Part shown: one piece after another, positions 7,758 to 17,296 of the stretch | How positions within the stretch are numbered: the first letter of the stretch is position 1 | How the letters are laid out: every line of letters starts with the position of its first letter | DNA from: CAYZQH01 sp050300015 | Lineage (GTDB): Bacteria; Pseudomonadota; Gammaproteobacteria; Pseudomonadales; Cellvibrionaceae | Direction of reading: 5' to 3' | Assembly (NCBI GenBank): GCA_050300015.1 | Contig: JBNKWZ010000003.1 | Location: forward strand, 1-64,000 | Length of the DNA stretch: 64,000 bases | Position numbers and translations under genes: made by a program | Notes under the pieces: model-generated | Told to the model about the DNA's origin: nothing | Seen by the model: the letters and a program-made list of their open reading frames with translations, nothing else | Database searches by the model: none

Positions 7758-10148
7758 ATGTTCAAAAAGCTTTTTGTTGTGGTGAGTTTGTCCTTTTTGG
7801 TGTACGGCTGTAGCTCTGGTGGCGGTTCCAATAACAGTAATGACGGTGGCAGTGGCTCATCCTCAAGCTCCAGTAGTTCAAGTTCAGGTTCGTCCAGTAC
7901 GAGCTCCACCAGCAGTAGTAGCTCTAGCGCATCCACCAGCGCCAGCTCGTCGAGCACTTCCAGCTCTACCAGTGGTAGCACCAGTTCGTCTTCATCCAGT
8001 ACTTCAAGTACCACGTCGGGTATGAGTAGTGGGTCAAGTACCAGCTCTTCTTCGAGCTCGAGTAGTTCATCAAGTGCCAGCACCACTTCCAGCTCTACGT
8101 CGAATTCGAGCACGTCCAGCTCTAGTTCATCGTCTAGTACTAGCAGTAGTTCATCATCCAGCTCGAGCTCAACTTCAAGCACCAGCAGCAGTTCTTCATC
8201 TAGCTCGAGTTCATCGTCTAGCACAAGCAGCAGTACATCCAGCTCGAGTTCGTCCTCCAGTTCCGGCAGCCCCGGTGGGCAAAGCATTAATGGTACGGCA
8301 AGCGCTCCGGCGGGCTCGGTGAGTGCCTTTAAGCCCAAGTCGGTCTATGAGGTGGTGCTCGGCTACCTTATTCCTGAAGCCGCAGCAGCGGTGGTCGGGC
8401 TTGAGCCAATCGCAGGTGCTACCGTGGATTTGATTCGAGTGGACAATACCGGCTTGCAAGTGGGAGATATATTGGCGACCACCACGACTTCGGTTACGGG
8501 TGATTACATGTTGACTTTACCTGCAGATGTGAGTTTGGCGGGCAATTTGGTGGTACGCATTGTCGGTGCCAATGATCTTCAAATGCGTGCTCAGGTGGTG
8601 GAAGAAACCGTGGATATTACCCCGGTATCTGAGTTTGTCTTACAGAAATTTATTGCAGAGGATACAGATTTAGCGGCGCTGGTAATCGATGCCGTGGTAA
8701 AACTCAGCGGAAAGGTAGAAGCATTTGATATCACTGCGGGTAACGACATTAGCGCCATGTTGGCGCAGTTAGAAACCGAGGTGGGGGCTTACATTGAGAG
8801 TGAAATTGACCTCATAGAGTCTGTACCTGCAACTGCGGTAGATTTGTCTGGTGACTATCGCAGTGCCACCATACAACTTTCGCTACATGATGGAGACAAC
8901 AGTGGCTATGGGTCGTTCGCGGTAGACCTTTGGTCATCGGAGTTCACATTTACCGGCGATGCCAATGGTAATATCGATATTCTGTTTAAAGGGGAGGAGT
9001 CTGCGTGGTCTACTGTCAGTGGTGTTGATGGTAACTCAACCATGTTGACTTACGAAGTTGAAATTGATCAAAGCACAGATACCTTTCCTGGCACTTTCAG
9101 TGACGGCGGCGTGCTAAATGTTGCGGGAAAATTTGAAGAAGATATCGGCGATGACTATGGCTGGCGCTGGCCACCAGTGAATTACCGGTTACAAAAAGTG
9201 AGTGATCGCGACATCTTCTTCCAGATCAGTCAAGAGGCTGCTGTTCGCTACGAAATCGTGGACACCAATGACGACGGTATTAAGGATGCAATTGATCCCG
9301 CAGCTAGAAGCGGTGATGAAGTTTTCCGCGGCTTAGAAGTTTTTTATAAACAGCCCACTGCGATGACGGATGCCGATTTAATGGGTACATTTGGGCGCGT
9401 TTATATGGGAGCGTTTTTGCATAACAGTGCTCATATTGAAATTGAAGTGGAAAATAGTGAAGTGACATTTGCAGGGAATGGAACGCTTGATATTGGCAAT
9501 GCGCAACAAACCCGTATGAGTCGATCGACTGATGGTGTGGTGAGCGTGGCAAGTATCGTGACCGATGAAGCGGCCACGGGTGTGGCCATTTCAGTGGATG
9601 AAAATGGAGATCTGCTTTCGATTGGTGGAGAGCCTGCAGATGGGTTTGTGAACGACACCTTTGACTTGATCGTATTTGCCGAGAGTGATGGCGTAGACCA
9701 AATGGAATCTCAATTCAGCAGCACATTGCTGGTGAAGTTGCCTTCGTCCGCGCCCAGTGTTGCGGGTAAGCAGTATCGATTGATGTTTTTAGATGTTAAC
9801 TTTAGTGGTCAATCTTTTGGTATCACCCATTCGGCGTTTGACTCCTACATTCATTTAACGTCAGAATCTACGGGTACTCTTACCCTGAAGGGCAGTGAAA
9901 TATACAAAGACTCATTGAGTGCGAATGTGGAAATTGAGGTTTTCCCTCAAGATGTTATGGATGTTGTGGCAGATGTTGGCGCCAACGGTGCTACTACACT
10001 GACGGTTAACGATGGGGAAGGATATTTCACCTTAACGGGCTTTCTTAATCAAACGGGCAGCTACGGCGTGTTTAAAACAGCTTACCGAATGGCAGGTGAA
10101 AATGAACCTGATACCATTGGTATGGCAATCTTGGTGGAGGTTGAATAA
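7758..10148 (+). CDS. Large poly-serine lipoprotein, function unknown
   Basis: A 796-residue lipoprotein. The signal peptide MFKKLFVVVSLSFLVYGC ends in a lipobox (LVYGC), so the mature protein is lipidated and probably sits in the outer membrane. A very long Ser/Thr linker (about 33-170) follows, of the kind Cellvibrio and Saccharophagus use to hold surface enzymes away from the membrane. After it comes a carboxypeptidase-regulatory-like segment (about 190-290, IAGATVDLIRVDN and VTGDYMLTLP), then several hundred residues of predicted beta structure with repeated Asp/Gly-rich loops (DTNDDGIKDAID at about 505, a calcium-loop-like motif). No catalytic site was recognised. It could be a surface-attached binding protein or adhesin. 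A strong terminator follows at 10219. Confidence 0.85.
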   Translation: MFKKLFVVVSLSFLVYGCSSGGGSNNSNDGGSGSSSSSSSSSSGSSSTSSTSSSSSSASTSASSSSTSSSTSGSTSSSSSSTSSTTSGMSSGSSTSSSSSSSSSSSASTTSSSTSNSSTSSSSSSSSTSSSSSSSSSSTSSTSSSSSSSSSSSSSTSSSTSSSSSSSSSGSPGGQSINGTASAPAGSVSAFKPKSVYEVVLGYLIPEAAAAVVGLEPIAGATVDLIRVDNTGLQVGDILATTTTSVTGDYMLTLPADVSLAGNLVVRIVGANDLQMRAQVVEETVDITPVSEFVLQKFIAEDTDLAALVIDAVVKLSGKVEAFDITAGNDISAMLAQLETEVGAYIESEIDLIESVPATAVDLSGDYRSATIQLSLHDGDNSGYGSFAVDLWSSEFTFTGDANGNIDILFKGEESAWSTVSGVDGNSTMLTYEVEIDQSTDTFPGTFSDGGVLNVAGKFEEDIGDDYGWRWPPVNYRLQKVSDRDIFFQISQEAAVRYEIVDTNDDGIKDAIDPAARSGDEVFRGLEVFYKQPTAMTDADLMGTFGRVYMGAFLHNSAHIEIEVENSEVTFAGNGTLDIGNAQQTRMSRSTDGVVSVASIVTDEAATGVAISVDENGDLLSIGGEPADGFVNDTFDLIVFAESDGVDQMESQFSSTLLVKLPSSAPSVAGKQYRLMFLDVNFSGQSFGITHSAFDSYIHLTSESTGTLTLKGSEIYKDSLSANVEIEVFPQDVMDVVADVGANGATTLTVNDGEGYFTLTGFLNQTGSYGVFKTAYRMAGENEPDTIGMAILVEVE

Positions 10149-10218
10149 GCCGACTCTTTAGCGCACAAGCGACCGATCACCATCAGTCGATGGGTTGAGT
10201 GTCAATTATATTAAGCTG

Positions 10219-10257
10219 TAAAAAGCCCACGTCCCAATTGGGGTGTGGGCTTTTTTT
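10219..10257 (+). terminator. Rho-independent terminator after the poly-serine lipoprotein gene
   Basis: AAAAAGCCCAC and GTGGGCTTTTTTT form a long stem (with two G-U pairs in the inner part) around an AATT loop, followed by seven T residues. It lies about 70 bp after the stop at 10148. Confidence 0.9.
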
Positions 10258-10361
10258 ATGGGGTTGGGTTGCTGCGCCGAACCACGGTTTAAGAGTAACT
10301 TGGCGCCCTCATTGCAATGGAAAACGTCAACCTACTTGCGTACCATAATGGTTTTACTATT

Positions 10362-10377
10362 ATTAACCCGGCAATTT
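10362..10377. repeat. Half copy of the REP-like motif TTAACCCGGCA
   Basis: Reads ATTAACCCGGCAATTT. It is the left arm of the hairpin at 10501-10530 without its partner arm. The rest of the gap between the terminator at 10257 and the gene at 10623 shows no gene. Confidence 0.35.
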
Positions 10378-10500
10378 AATGGATCTCCTATCTATCGAAT
10401 TGCGCACTCATAAAATACTGGCAGAAATGTGTGAATTTCCTTGTATTTTAAGAGCTTGCATTGGTCATTCCGTCCAATGGCGGCACGTCCTTGTACCGCA

Positions 10501-10530
10501 TTAACCCGGCATAAAAGATTGCCGGGTTAA
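10501..10530. repeat. REP-like hairpin
   Basis: TTAACCCGGCA and TGCCGGGTTAA are perfect inverted arms of 11 bp separated by 8 nt. The same core occurs near 37263 and 47513, always outside or at the very end of genes, as expected for a small dispersed palindromic repeat. Here it lies about 90 bp before the flavin reductase gene. Confidence 0.6.
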
Positions 10531-10622
10531 TAAAACGGTTTAGGGCGGGAATGGGTAATGCATCAATAAGTCCTGGTTCTGCTTGAAACGTAAATGAACA
10601 TCAATCCATTGAAGATAATCCT

Positions 10623-11273
10623 ATGATTTTAGATTTTAATGAGCTAAGTGCCAGTCAATGTTATTTTGCCATGGTGCAGTCCATTATACCCAGGCCCATT
10701 GCCTGGGTATTGTCGGATAATGGCGCGACGGGAGAGGCCCCGCAAAGTTTAAAACCCTCTTACAACCTTGCACCATTTTCTTTTTTTACAGGTATTTGCA
10801 GCGACCCACCCTTGCTGATGTTGTCCGTGGGTAAAAAGCCCTCGGGTTGTGAGGCGGGGACAGAGAAAGATACGTGCAAAAACATCGTTGAACGCAAATT
10901 CTTCGTGGTACATATTGCCAACACGACACAGTTAAATGCCTTGAATCAGACGGCTGCAACCTTGAATCATGGGGATTCAGAGTTGGATCACGCGGGCTTG
11001 AGTACAGCAACCTTTGAGGGATTTTCGTTGCCGCGGGTGGCAGGGTGTGGTATCGCGTTAGGGTGCAGACTGTATCAAATGGACGAAATTGGTAATACAC
11101 CGCAAGCGGTCATCTACGGTCAAATTGAAAAAATGTATGTGGATGACGCGCTCGTCTCCTCGTATGACACGAGGCTTATTATTGATCCCAAGCAGGTTGA
11201 TCCACTGTCGCGACTTGGGGGAAGCCATTACGCGGAACTGGGTAAGCTTTTAGTCGCTGATCGACCTAAGTAG
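10623..11273 (+). CDS. Flavin reductase-like domain protein (FMN-binding split-barrel, DIM6/NTAB type)
   Basis: A 216-residue cytoplasmic protein, expected to bind FMN and act as an NAD(P)H-flavin oxidoreductase or the reductase partner of a monooxygenase. The family signature is clear: SIIPRPIAWVLS near residue 20, NLAPFSFFTGICSDPPLLMLSVG (about 51-73) including the FMN-contacting NxxPFS-like segment, KDTCKNI and FFVVHIAN, and GESELD-like GDSELDHAGL. A C-terminal RLGGSHYAELG is also typical of this subgroup. It stands alone, so no partner enzyme can be named. The length matches the family (about 200-215). Confidence 0.9.
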   Translation: MILDFNELSASQCYFAMVQSIIPRPIAWVLSDNGATGEAPQSLKPSYNLAPFSFFTGICSDPPLLMLSVGKKPSGCEAGTEKDTCKNIVERKFFVVHIANTTQLNALNQTAATLNHGDSELDHAGLSTATFEGFSLPRVAGCGIALGCRLYQMDEIGNTPQAVIYGQIEKMYVDDALVSSYDTRLIIDPKQVDPLSRLGGSHYAELGKLLVADRPK

Positions 11274-11515
11274 CGCCAATTGTAAAGCTCTGATGGTTGC
11301 TTTATTCAACGAATGGTTGTGGTTTACTGCAGTATTTCGTTATAAAAAATTTGCTGTTCTTTTTTCGAGCTCTATGGCTTGTTGTTTTGGGCAGTGGAAA
11401 GAAGATTAATCTAAAGTTAACTTAACGTGGTTGGCTTTAAAGTCAGCAAGCGTTTTTATTTCTTCTCATGTGGCGAAGTCCCTGCTGTTAATTTGCATCT
11501 TATAGGAGTCATAGT

Positions 11516-11944
11516 ATGCGCTTATCTCGAAAAGAAATTGTCCCGAATAAGGGTGATTTGCCTGCTGCCGATGTAGTCATCCGGCCAGCTATTAGCACGC
11601 GAATTCCGGCTGAGCCCAAACTGCCCAAGACCTATATCGGCTCCAAGATTCAGTTGAAGGGGGTCCTGACCGGATCCGAAGATATTGTCGTTGAGGGTTC
11701 GGTTGAAGGCAGTATCGAGTTAAACGAACATTCGGTATCTATCGGGCCGAAGGCTGTTATACAGGCGAATACAAAAGGAAAAACGGTGTCCGTAGAGGGA
11801 ACCCTGGAGGGAGACATTGAAGCATCTGCACTGATAACGGTAAAGCAACCGAGTCAAGTGACTGGAACTTTAAAAGCAGAGCGCGTGATCATAGAAGATG
11901 GCGCTAAGTTCCAAGGCGGCATAGCGATGACCGTCAAAAGTTAG
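11516..11944 (+). CDS. Bactofilin family cytoskeletal protein
   Basis: A 142-residue protein. After a basic, proline-containing N-terminal tail (1-38) comes the bactofilin core (about 40-138): short beta-helix turns with IGSKIQLKGVLTGSEDIVVEG, VEGSIELNEHSVSIG, GTLEGDIEASALITV and GTLKAERVIIEDGAKFQG. Bactofilins polymerise without nucleotide into filaments that organise cell-wall enzymes, stalks or chromosome machinery at the cytoplasmic face. AGGAG lies about 8 nt before the ATG. No M23 peptidase gene, a frequent neighbour, is adjacent. The gene is single and monocistronic. Confidence 0.93.
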   Translation: MRLSRKEIVPNKGDLPAADVVIRPAISTRIPAEPKLPKTYIGSKIQLKGVLTGSEDIVVEGSVEGSIELNEHSVSIGPKAVIQANTKGKTVSVEGTLEGDIEASALITVKQPSQVTGTLKAERVIIEDGAKFQGGIAMTVKS

Positions 11945-11979
11945 CCACTTCGCCGTTTGTCACTCGATTGGTTGCAAGC

Positions 11980-12178
11980 GGAACCACAGATTAAATCCCA
12001 ATAGCTTCTGGCCCTCAGTGTTTGGCGAGTTCAATACAGTACTTTGACTTTTTTTACTCTCGCAAAAAAGGCATTTCCGCCACCCATGGCGCTCAAGGTG
12101 TACTTGTGGTCTTCAGAGAAGCGCTAACGCAAAAACTGTACAGCTCTGAAGGCCCCGTCGAGTACGCCCTTAAAGCCC
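11980..12178 (-). repeat. MITE-like element, copy B
   Basis: The plus strand begins GGAACCACAGATTAAATC, followed by CCAATAGCTTCTGGCC, and runs through GGCATTTCCGCC(A)CCCAT, TACTTGTGGTCT and CAGCTCTGAAGGCCCCG. All of these segments occur in the same order in the reverse complement of copy A (22649-22874). The right-hand terminus is not recognisable, so this copy is decayed at one end. There is no coding potential. It is placed on the minus strand relative to copy A. Confidence 0.65.
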
Positions 12179-12597
12179 ACTAACCGTTGTTGTTTTACTT
12201 GTTAAGGACTAAGCCATTGCTATACAAATTGTCCCACCCACTGGGCGACCTTTTATTATGCATCGTATTCTGAAGGCCGTATGCCCAATTGCGCTGTAGC
12301 TAAACCATTGGTCGCAGAAGGGTGGCGGTTTACCTATCGATTGTACATATTTGAGACTTGGGCAATGTTCTTCCGAGCGTTTAGAAAATAAGCTGCCTGC
12401 TGATGCCCGTTAAAACCTTTGGTTGTGGTGGTTAGAGCGCGATTTGAGTGAATTGCAGTCGGGCTGGGGTGCAGTGCCAAAATGTAACCATCACGATAAC
12501 GAAGCAACCTTATAGCTGTTGCAAATGGCGCAGGCATGCGATAGCAGGTGCCATTGTGGCCATACTCGGGCGGCTTTCCCATAAGAAGGGGGATGAT
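12179..12597. other. Intergenic region before the metallopeptidase gene
   Basis: An in-frame upstream extension of the following gene (from 12448) lacks a ribosome site and has no signal peptide, so it is treated as non-coding. Nothing else was recognised. Confidence 0.45.
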
Positions 12598-15255
12598 ATG
12601 AAGCGACTCTGGATAATGATAGTGGTGTGTACGGCGATGGTAGCCTGTGGTGGCCAAGAGCAGCCGGGGTCTTCGTCGAGTAGTACTACTTCCTCAAGCA
12701 ACTCATCCACCTCAGGTAGTCATTCGTCTTCTGGCAATAACTCTGATTTATTGAGCTTTGGCAGTCCCTTGGGTAACCAACCCATTCAAGAGGGGCTGGG
12801 TGTGAGTGTTGAAGTGTTGGCGGTTAACGATGAACAAGTGGATGAGGTGGACTTGTACATTGATGGGCAGTTTTTTCGCACCGAGCTGACTACCCCGTGG
12901 GACTGGAACCCAGCGAAGGGCGATACGCTTTTAAGCAGTTTATTACCGGGGCAACATACGCTGGCCGCCGTGGCAAGAACCTTTAGCGGCGAAGAATATA
13001 GTAGAAGTATTGAGATTGAGATTGTACCCGCATCCTTACGCGTGGATGGGCTGTCGTTGATTGATGTGGGCCGTCAACAAACCGTTGCCAATTTTGACCC
13101 TATCGCCATAGGTGAGCTTGTTGAAATCAATTTAGATGCTCTTAATATCAATCAGTTTTCCATCATCGCGAATCACGAGGGAGCAGTGGCCAGCGTGATA
13201 TTCAGTCTCAATGGCTCCCAATACCGGGTGGATAATGGCGCGCCGTTTGCCATTACCTCCAACGCTGCTGGTTCGGTACCTTTGCCATTTGATTTACAAC
13301 CAGGGCGATATGACATTTCAGCAATGCCTTATTCAGAGATAAATGGCGGTGGTGAAATAGGTGCAGGTAAAAGCATCATGATTGAGCTGTTGCGGTCTCA
13401 GCTTGTATGGAGTGATGCCCCCATTCGAATGACATCCTCATTGGCTATGGGGGCGCCAGCCCAGGCAACTTTGGAGGTTGAGAACTCTGGCAATATTGTA
13501 AGCTCAGTGAGGGTTGTGAGTGCGCCAGAGTGGTTAACCGTGGGTAATGCTGGGGAGGTTGAGCCCGGAGAAACACGCACACTGACATTGACAAGCCCTA
13601 CTTGTCTGCAAAATGCAGAGCTTAGTGGCTCGCTCACGCTTGCACGTGAGGCAGATGGTTTTACGCAAAATATTGACGTGAATTGGTCTTGCAGTGATAA
13701 GCCGGCGTTTGATTTGGCCATTGAACGCTTTTACTTTAACCAAGTGGTACCAGCAAACGATTCCCTTGAGGGGAGTGATGGCTCAAAAGTGCGTTTGGTC
13801 AAGGGGCGGGAGGGCTTGGCACGCGCATTTGTTGTCAGAAACAATTTCGACAATGGTGCAGTGCCGCAGGTAGAGCTACATTACCGTTTGGTATCCGGTG
13901 CGATGGGTGTCTATCCGTTAACGAAGCCTCCCGCCATTCCCTTCGAAGTCGATGAGGGGCAGTTGGGCGCCTCTTATAATTATTTATTGCCAGAATCATT
14001 TTTCCAGCCGGGCACTGAGTATTATGTGGTGGTCGACCCTAACAACGCCATCGCCGAAAATTCAGAAGCCAATAATCGGTACCCAGAAAATGGGTATCTC
14101 CCGCTGGATATCGTTTCACCACCGGTGATGGATATTGTGTTTGTGCCCTTGTACGTGTCGGGCAATCGAGAGTTTAATTTGACTGACCAAGATGTTGAAT
14201 TTTTAATGGAATCCTCCATGGTGTTTTTGCCCATCAACGAATACCGCTACAGCATTCGTCAGCCAGCGAACTATTCCGGTACCGATTGGGTGGAGGCCTT
14301 GCAACTGATTAATACCATTCGTTTCGAGGAAAACCAAAATAAGTTTTATCACGGTATCGTGAACGGATTCATTGGCGATGGCAATACGGGTGGTATCGCG
14401 TTTGTGTCTTCTAAATCTGCATTGAGCTATGCCGACCCGGATACCATTGCGCATGAGTTTGGCCACAATTTGAGTTTGAGCCATACTGATTGTGGTGGCC
14501 CCGCAATGCCAGAGCCCAATTACCCTTATGCAAACGCCCGAACAGGCAACTGGGGTTACGATATTGGTCGCCAAAGATTAATTCCCCCCGATCGTGCGGA
14601 CTTGATGAGCTACTGTTATCCCTCATGGATAGGCAGTTTTAGTTTTGAAAAAATGATTCACTACTTTGCTCTTGGCCAAAGCCCGCGAACCTTTCAGTTT
14701 TTTGCTCCCACGATTGTGGACCCAGCAGTTGTCAGTGGCATTATTGATGGCGGCACGGCGAGTATTGAGGGTGTCATGGATGTAGTCGGAAATTTCCCCC
14801 GGGTATTGGATGTGGGTGCTTACAGCATTGTGTTGTATGACGAAGTGGGTAACGAAATACACCGCGCGGGGTTTGTGCCCAGTGTGATTGATCACAGCCA
14901 CAAGTTGCACTTTGACATTCCGTTACCGCGTCAATTGCTCAATAGCGATACCTATCGAATAAAGATCTTTTATGAAGGCCACGTGTTGCTGTCTGAAGCG
15001 TGGTTGGATAAAACGGTCTCGGCCTTTAGCGTATCGATTTGGGAGACTTTACGTCGCGTAGATGACAACAACGTTTCCATTCAATGGAATGCAGATGGCC
15101 AGCATACGCTATGGGTTCGCGACGCCGATAGCGGCCAATTGTTGGGCATGGATACCACAGGAGAACTGCTGGTGTACACGCAAGCGGCGCAGTTAGAGTT
15201 GACTTATGCTCTGCAAAGTCGAAAAATCAAGCGCACGGTGGATGTGCCGAATTAA
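12598..15255 (+). CDS. Secreted lipoprotein zinc metallopeptidase (metzincin type) with Ig-like and CARDB-like domains
   Basis: Start chosen at the ATG at 12598, which has a strong AAGGGGG ribosome site and begins a lipoprotein signal (MKRLWIMIVVCTAMVAC, lipobox MVAC). A short Ser/Thr linker follows (about 22-50), then two Ig-like beta domains (about 55-260; the first with DEVDLYIDGQFFRTE as in bacterial Ig repeats), an alpha-type CARDB-like region (about 360-500, VVVDPNNAIAENSEANN), and a peptidase domain (about 500-720). The latter has HEFGHNLSLSH (zinc ligands H619, H623, H629; base E620) and the Met-turn LMSYC (M670). A beta-rich C-terminal part runs to 885. The usual Gly after the third metzincin position is Ser here. 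It should be a cell-surface endopeptidase; the substrate is unknown. Confidence 0.87.
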   Translation: MKRLWIMIVVCTAMVACGGQEQPGSSSSSTTSSSNSSTSGSHSSSGNNSDLLSFGSPLGNQPIQEGLGVSVEVLAVNDEQVDEVDLYIDGQFFRTELTTPWDWNPAKGDTLLSSLLPGQHTLAAVARTFSGEEYSRSIEIEIVPASLRVDGLSLIDVGRQQTVANFDPIAIGELVEINLDALNINQFSIIANHEGAVASVIFSLNGSQYRVDNGAPFAITSNAAGSVPLPFDLQPGRYDISAMPYSEINGGGEIGAGKSIMIELLRSQLVWSDAPIRMTSSLAMGAPAQATLEVENSGNIVSSVRVVSAPEWLTVGNAGEVEPGETRTLTLTSPTCLQNAELSGSLTLAREADGFTQNIDVNWSCSDKPAFDLAIERFYFNQVVPANDSLEGSDGSKVRLVKGREGLARAFVVRNNFDNGAVPQVELHYRLVSGAMGVYPLTKPPAIPFEVDEGQLGASYNYLLPESFFQPGTEYYVVVDPNNAIAENSEANNRYPENGYLPLDIVSPPVMDIVFVPLYVSGNREFNLTDQDVEFLMESSMVFLPINEYRYSIRQPANYSGTDWVEALQLINTIRFEENQNKFYHGIVNGFIGDGNTGGIAFVSSKSALSYADPDTIAHEFGHNLSLSHTDCGGPAMPEPNYPYANARTGNWGYDIGRQRLIPPDRADLMSYCYPSWIGSFSFEKMIHYFALGQSPRTFQFFAPTIVDPAVVSGIIDGGTASIEGVMDVVGNFPRVLDVGAYSIVLYDEVGNEIHRAGFVPSVIDHSHKLHFDIPLPRQLLNSDTYRIKIFYEGHVLLSEAWLDKTVSAFSVSIWETLRRVDDNNVSIQWNADGQHTLWVRDADSGQLLGMDTTGELLVYTQAAQLELTYALQSRKIKRTVDVPN

Positions 15256-15451
15256 TTGATTGGGCAAGCCGTCACAAAGCCCTCAAACCGTGTTGACCCT
15301 GCCGTGTTCTGTCGGCCAGGATTCTCTGGTGACTACAAGATTCTGATGACTAAAAGGCGCTAGGGGTGTCGTAGCATCAGGGTTTGCAAACCGCGTCACC
15401 TTGGTTTCCTGCGGCCTGTGATAGTGTCGTGCGTTACACGTTAATGATGGG

Positions 15452-16993
15452 GTGTTGGTGGTGAAGGCCATAATTTGGAGTGCTTTATTTTGCGGTCTGT
15501 TGTCGGCCTGTGGTGGCGGTGGCGAGCCAGGTAATGGTGATGGTACCCCTGGTGACAACACTCAGCAGCCTCCTGTGGACAATCAAAACCCAATGCCGCC
15601 CGTTGTGTATGCCCAATTGCAAGGCAGCGACACAGTGACCAATCAAGTTGTGCAGCTTCTGGGTGACCAATCTCAAGCGAGCGAATCTGGGGAGTTAAGC
15701 TTCACTTGGGCACAAGCAGCAGGCCCTGCTGTGATGTGGATAGACGAACCGACGGTGGCCAACCCAAGAGTGTTGTTGCCCTCTGTGACCCAGGCTACAA
15801 ATCTCGAATTGGAGTTGACGGTAACCGAGGGCGCCTTAAGTGCCAGCGATAGCTTGAGCCTTACCGTGGTTCCTTGCGGTACGAATGTTAATATCATCTT
15901 CGGCGAAAGGTGTGTCTCTGGCGCATTTGGGCCCCTTATCGCCTACCATACCTCCACCGAATACCAAGGCTTGTATCATACCCAAAATGAGGCTGGGCGC
16001 CATGTGGCCTGGGACTGGAAAACTACCGGTGATCAAGCACACCCTGAGGTGCTGGAGGTCACGTTTAACCACGATGACCGAGATCATGTCGTAGACGCGA
16101 AAGGTTGGATTGGCATTGCTTTGGCCAATGAGGCAGGGCGGGTTAAGCGCTCTCTTGCGAAGTATGCCAATGGCGCTCTGGTTTTTGACTTAAAGGTCAC
16201 TGAGTATGAAAATGCCAGTGCTACTGCGGGCATGATTGTTAAAATGGAATGTGGGCACCCTTGCCAAAGTGCCGAGCTGCCGATAACCAATGCGCATTTG
16301 AAGCTTAACGAGTGGCATACCTATACCTTTCCTATACAAAGGTTTATCGACTCGGGCTTGGATATCAACCAAGTGGATTTCACCGTGATGATCCACCCAC
16401 GCTGGTATGAGCAAGATCGCAACGTTCGGTTTGAGCTGGACAATGTTCGTTTTGATGAAATCTATCGGCCGCCCGAGCCGGGAGAAGGTTGTATTGCCAG
16501 TGGTAATGTAACTTATCAATTGGCTCGCGCTGCAAACCCTAATGCCGACCAAACGGATGCCTATAACTTAATTACGCAAGCCATGGATGTGGCGGTGGAG
16601 AAATACAATTGTTACACCAATCTCACTCGCCACCTGTACGTAGAATATAATCCCTCAGTTGCCACGGCGGATGGTAGTTCCAATGGCACCATACGCTTTG
16701 GCTCGCGCGCTTCTATGCACCATGTGACTGCGATGCACGAAATTTCCCACGTGTTTGGTGTGGGCACCCATCCGAATTACCGCGTAATGGTACAAGACGG
16801 GGTGCTGACCGGTCAGCTTGTTACCACCAAACTGCGTGAGTTGACGGGTGACTCTGTTGCCGTCATCAAATCGGACGGGACACACCTCTGGCCTTATGGG
16901 TTGAATTACATTAGTGAAGGCGAAACAGAGGAAGACTTACGTCGCCACTGTTTGATTATTGAGGCTTTGGTTGCAGATTTCGCCAATTTTTAA
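15452..16993 (+). CDS. Lipoprotein with galactose-binding-like domain and zinc metallopeptidase motif
   Basis: A 513-residue lipoprotein; GTG at 15452 or, equally possible, GTG at 15461. The signal ends in lipobox LLSAC. A Pro/Gly linker (to about 50) leads to a PKD/REJ-like beta domain (about 50-145), then a jelly-roll domain (about 150-345) with VFDLKVTEY, KMECGHPCQSAELPI and a final FELDNVRFDEIY. The same Cys-pair and FxxDNIxF layout recurs at the C-terminus of the GH16 enzyme at 34186, as in the galactose-binding-like domain of ExoP-type glucan hydrolases. The C-terminal domain contains HEISHVFGVGTH (H429, E430, H433, H440), a metzincin-like zinc site. The combination suggests a peptidase or hydrolase targeted to polysaccharide or glycoprotein. 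It follows the other metallopeptidase lipoprotein on the same strand after a 196-bp gap. Confidence 0.82.
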   Translation: MLVVKAIIWSALFCGLLSACGGGGEPGNGDGTPGDNTQQPPVDNQNPMPPVVYAQLQGSDTVTNQVVQLLGDQSQASESGELSFTWAQAAGPAVMWIDEPTVANPRVLLPSVTQATNLELELTVTEGALSASDSLSLTVVPCGTNVNIIFGERCVSGAFGPLIAYHTSTEYQGLYHTQNEAGRHVAWDWKTTGDQAHPEVLEVTFNHDDRDHVVDAKGWIGIALANEAGRVKRSLAKYANGALVFDLKVTEYENASATAGMIVKMECGHPCQSAELPITNAHLKLNEWHTYTFPIQRFIDSGLDINQVDFTVMIHPRWYEQDRNVRFELDNVRFDEIYRPPEPGEGCIASGNVTYQLARAANPNADQTDAYNLITQAMDVAVEKYNCYTNLTRHLYVEYNPSVATADGSSNGTIRFGSRASMHHVTAMHEISHVFGVGTHPNYRVMVQDGVLTGQLVTTKLRELTGDSVAVIKSDGTHLWPYGLNYISEGETEEDLRRHCLIIEALVADFANF

Positions 16994-17296
16994 GCGCTCG
17001 GCCTTCGCTCTGCATTAAATGTATTAGACGTAAGGGTGCGTGCTGATGTCAGATTCGCTCGGGACGAGTGGATCGCGTGCACCCATCAACCCGTTGAGCG
17101 TACCGCCTGGCGAAGCCTGCTGGGGGAGCAAAAATTGTCTGATTGATTCCAACTGCTCGCCCATATCGGTTGCTGCCACTGAATGCCAGCGGCGCGCTTT
17201 CTTGTTGGCTGATCTCTTTTGCTGTCCCTTTACTTTATTTCTCTGGAGCGATGTAATGCATGGTTCAAACCACGACTATGTATGGTAAGACTTGCA
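16994..17296. other. Intergenic region without a gene
   Basis: Short frames on the plus strand here lack ribosome sites and resemblance to proteins. Nothing was recognised. Confidence 0.4.

Noticed and set aside
7646..8338. Long minus-strand frame (230 codons) opposite the poly-serine linker
   Set aside because: It is the antisense of repetitive Ser codons (reads as Leu/Glu/Asp runs), has no ribosome site, and overlaps a clear lipoprotein gene.
17040..17288. 82-codon frame before the EEP nuclease gene
   Set aside because: No ribosome site, overlaps the likely leader of the following gene, no protein resemblance.
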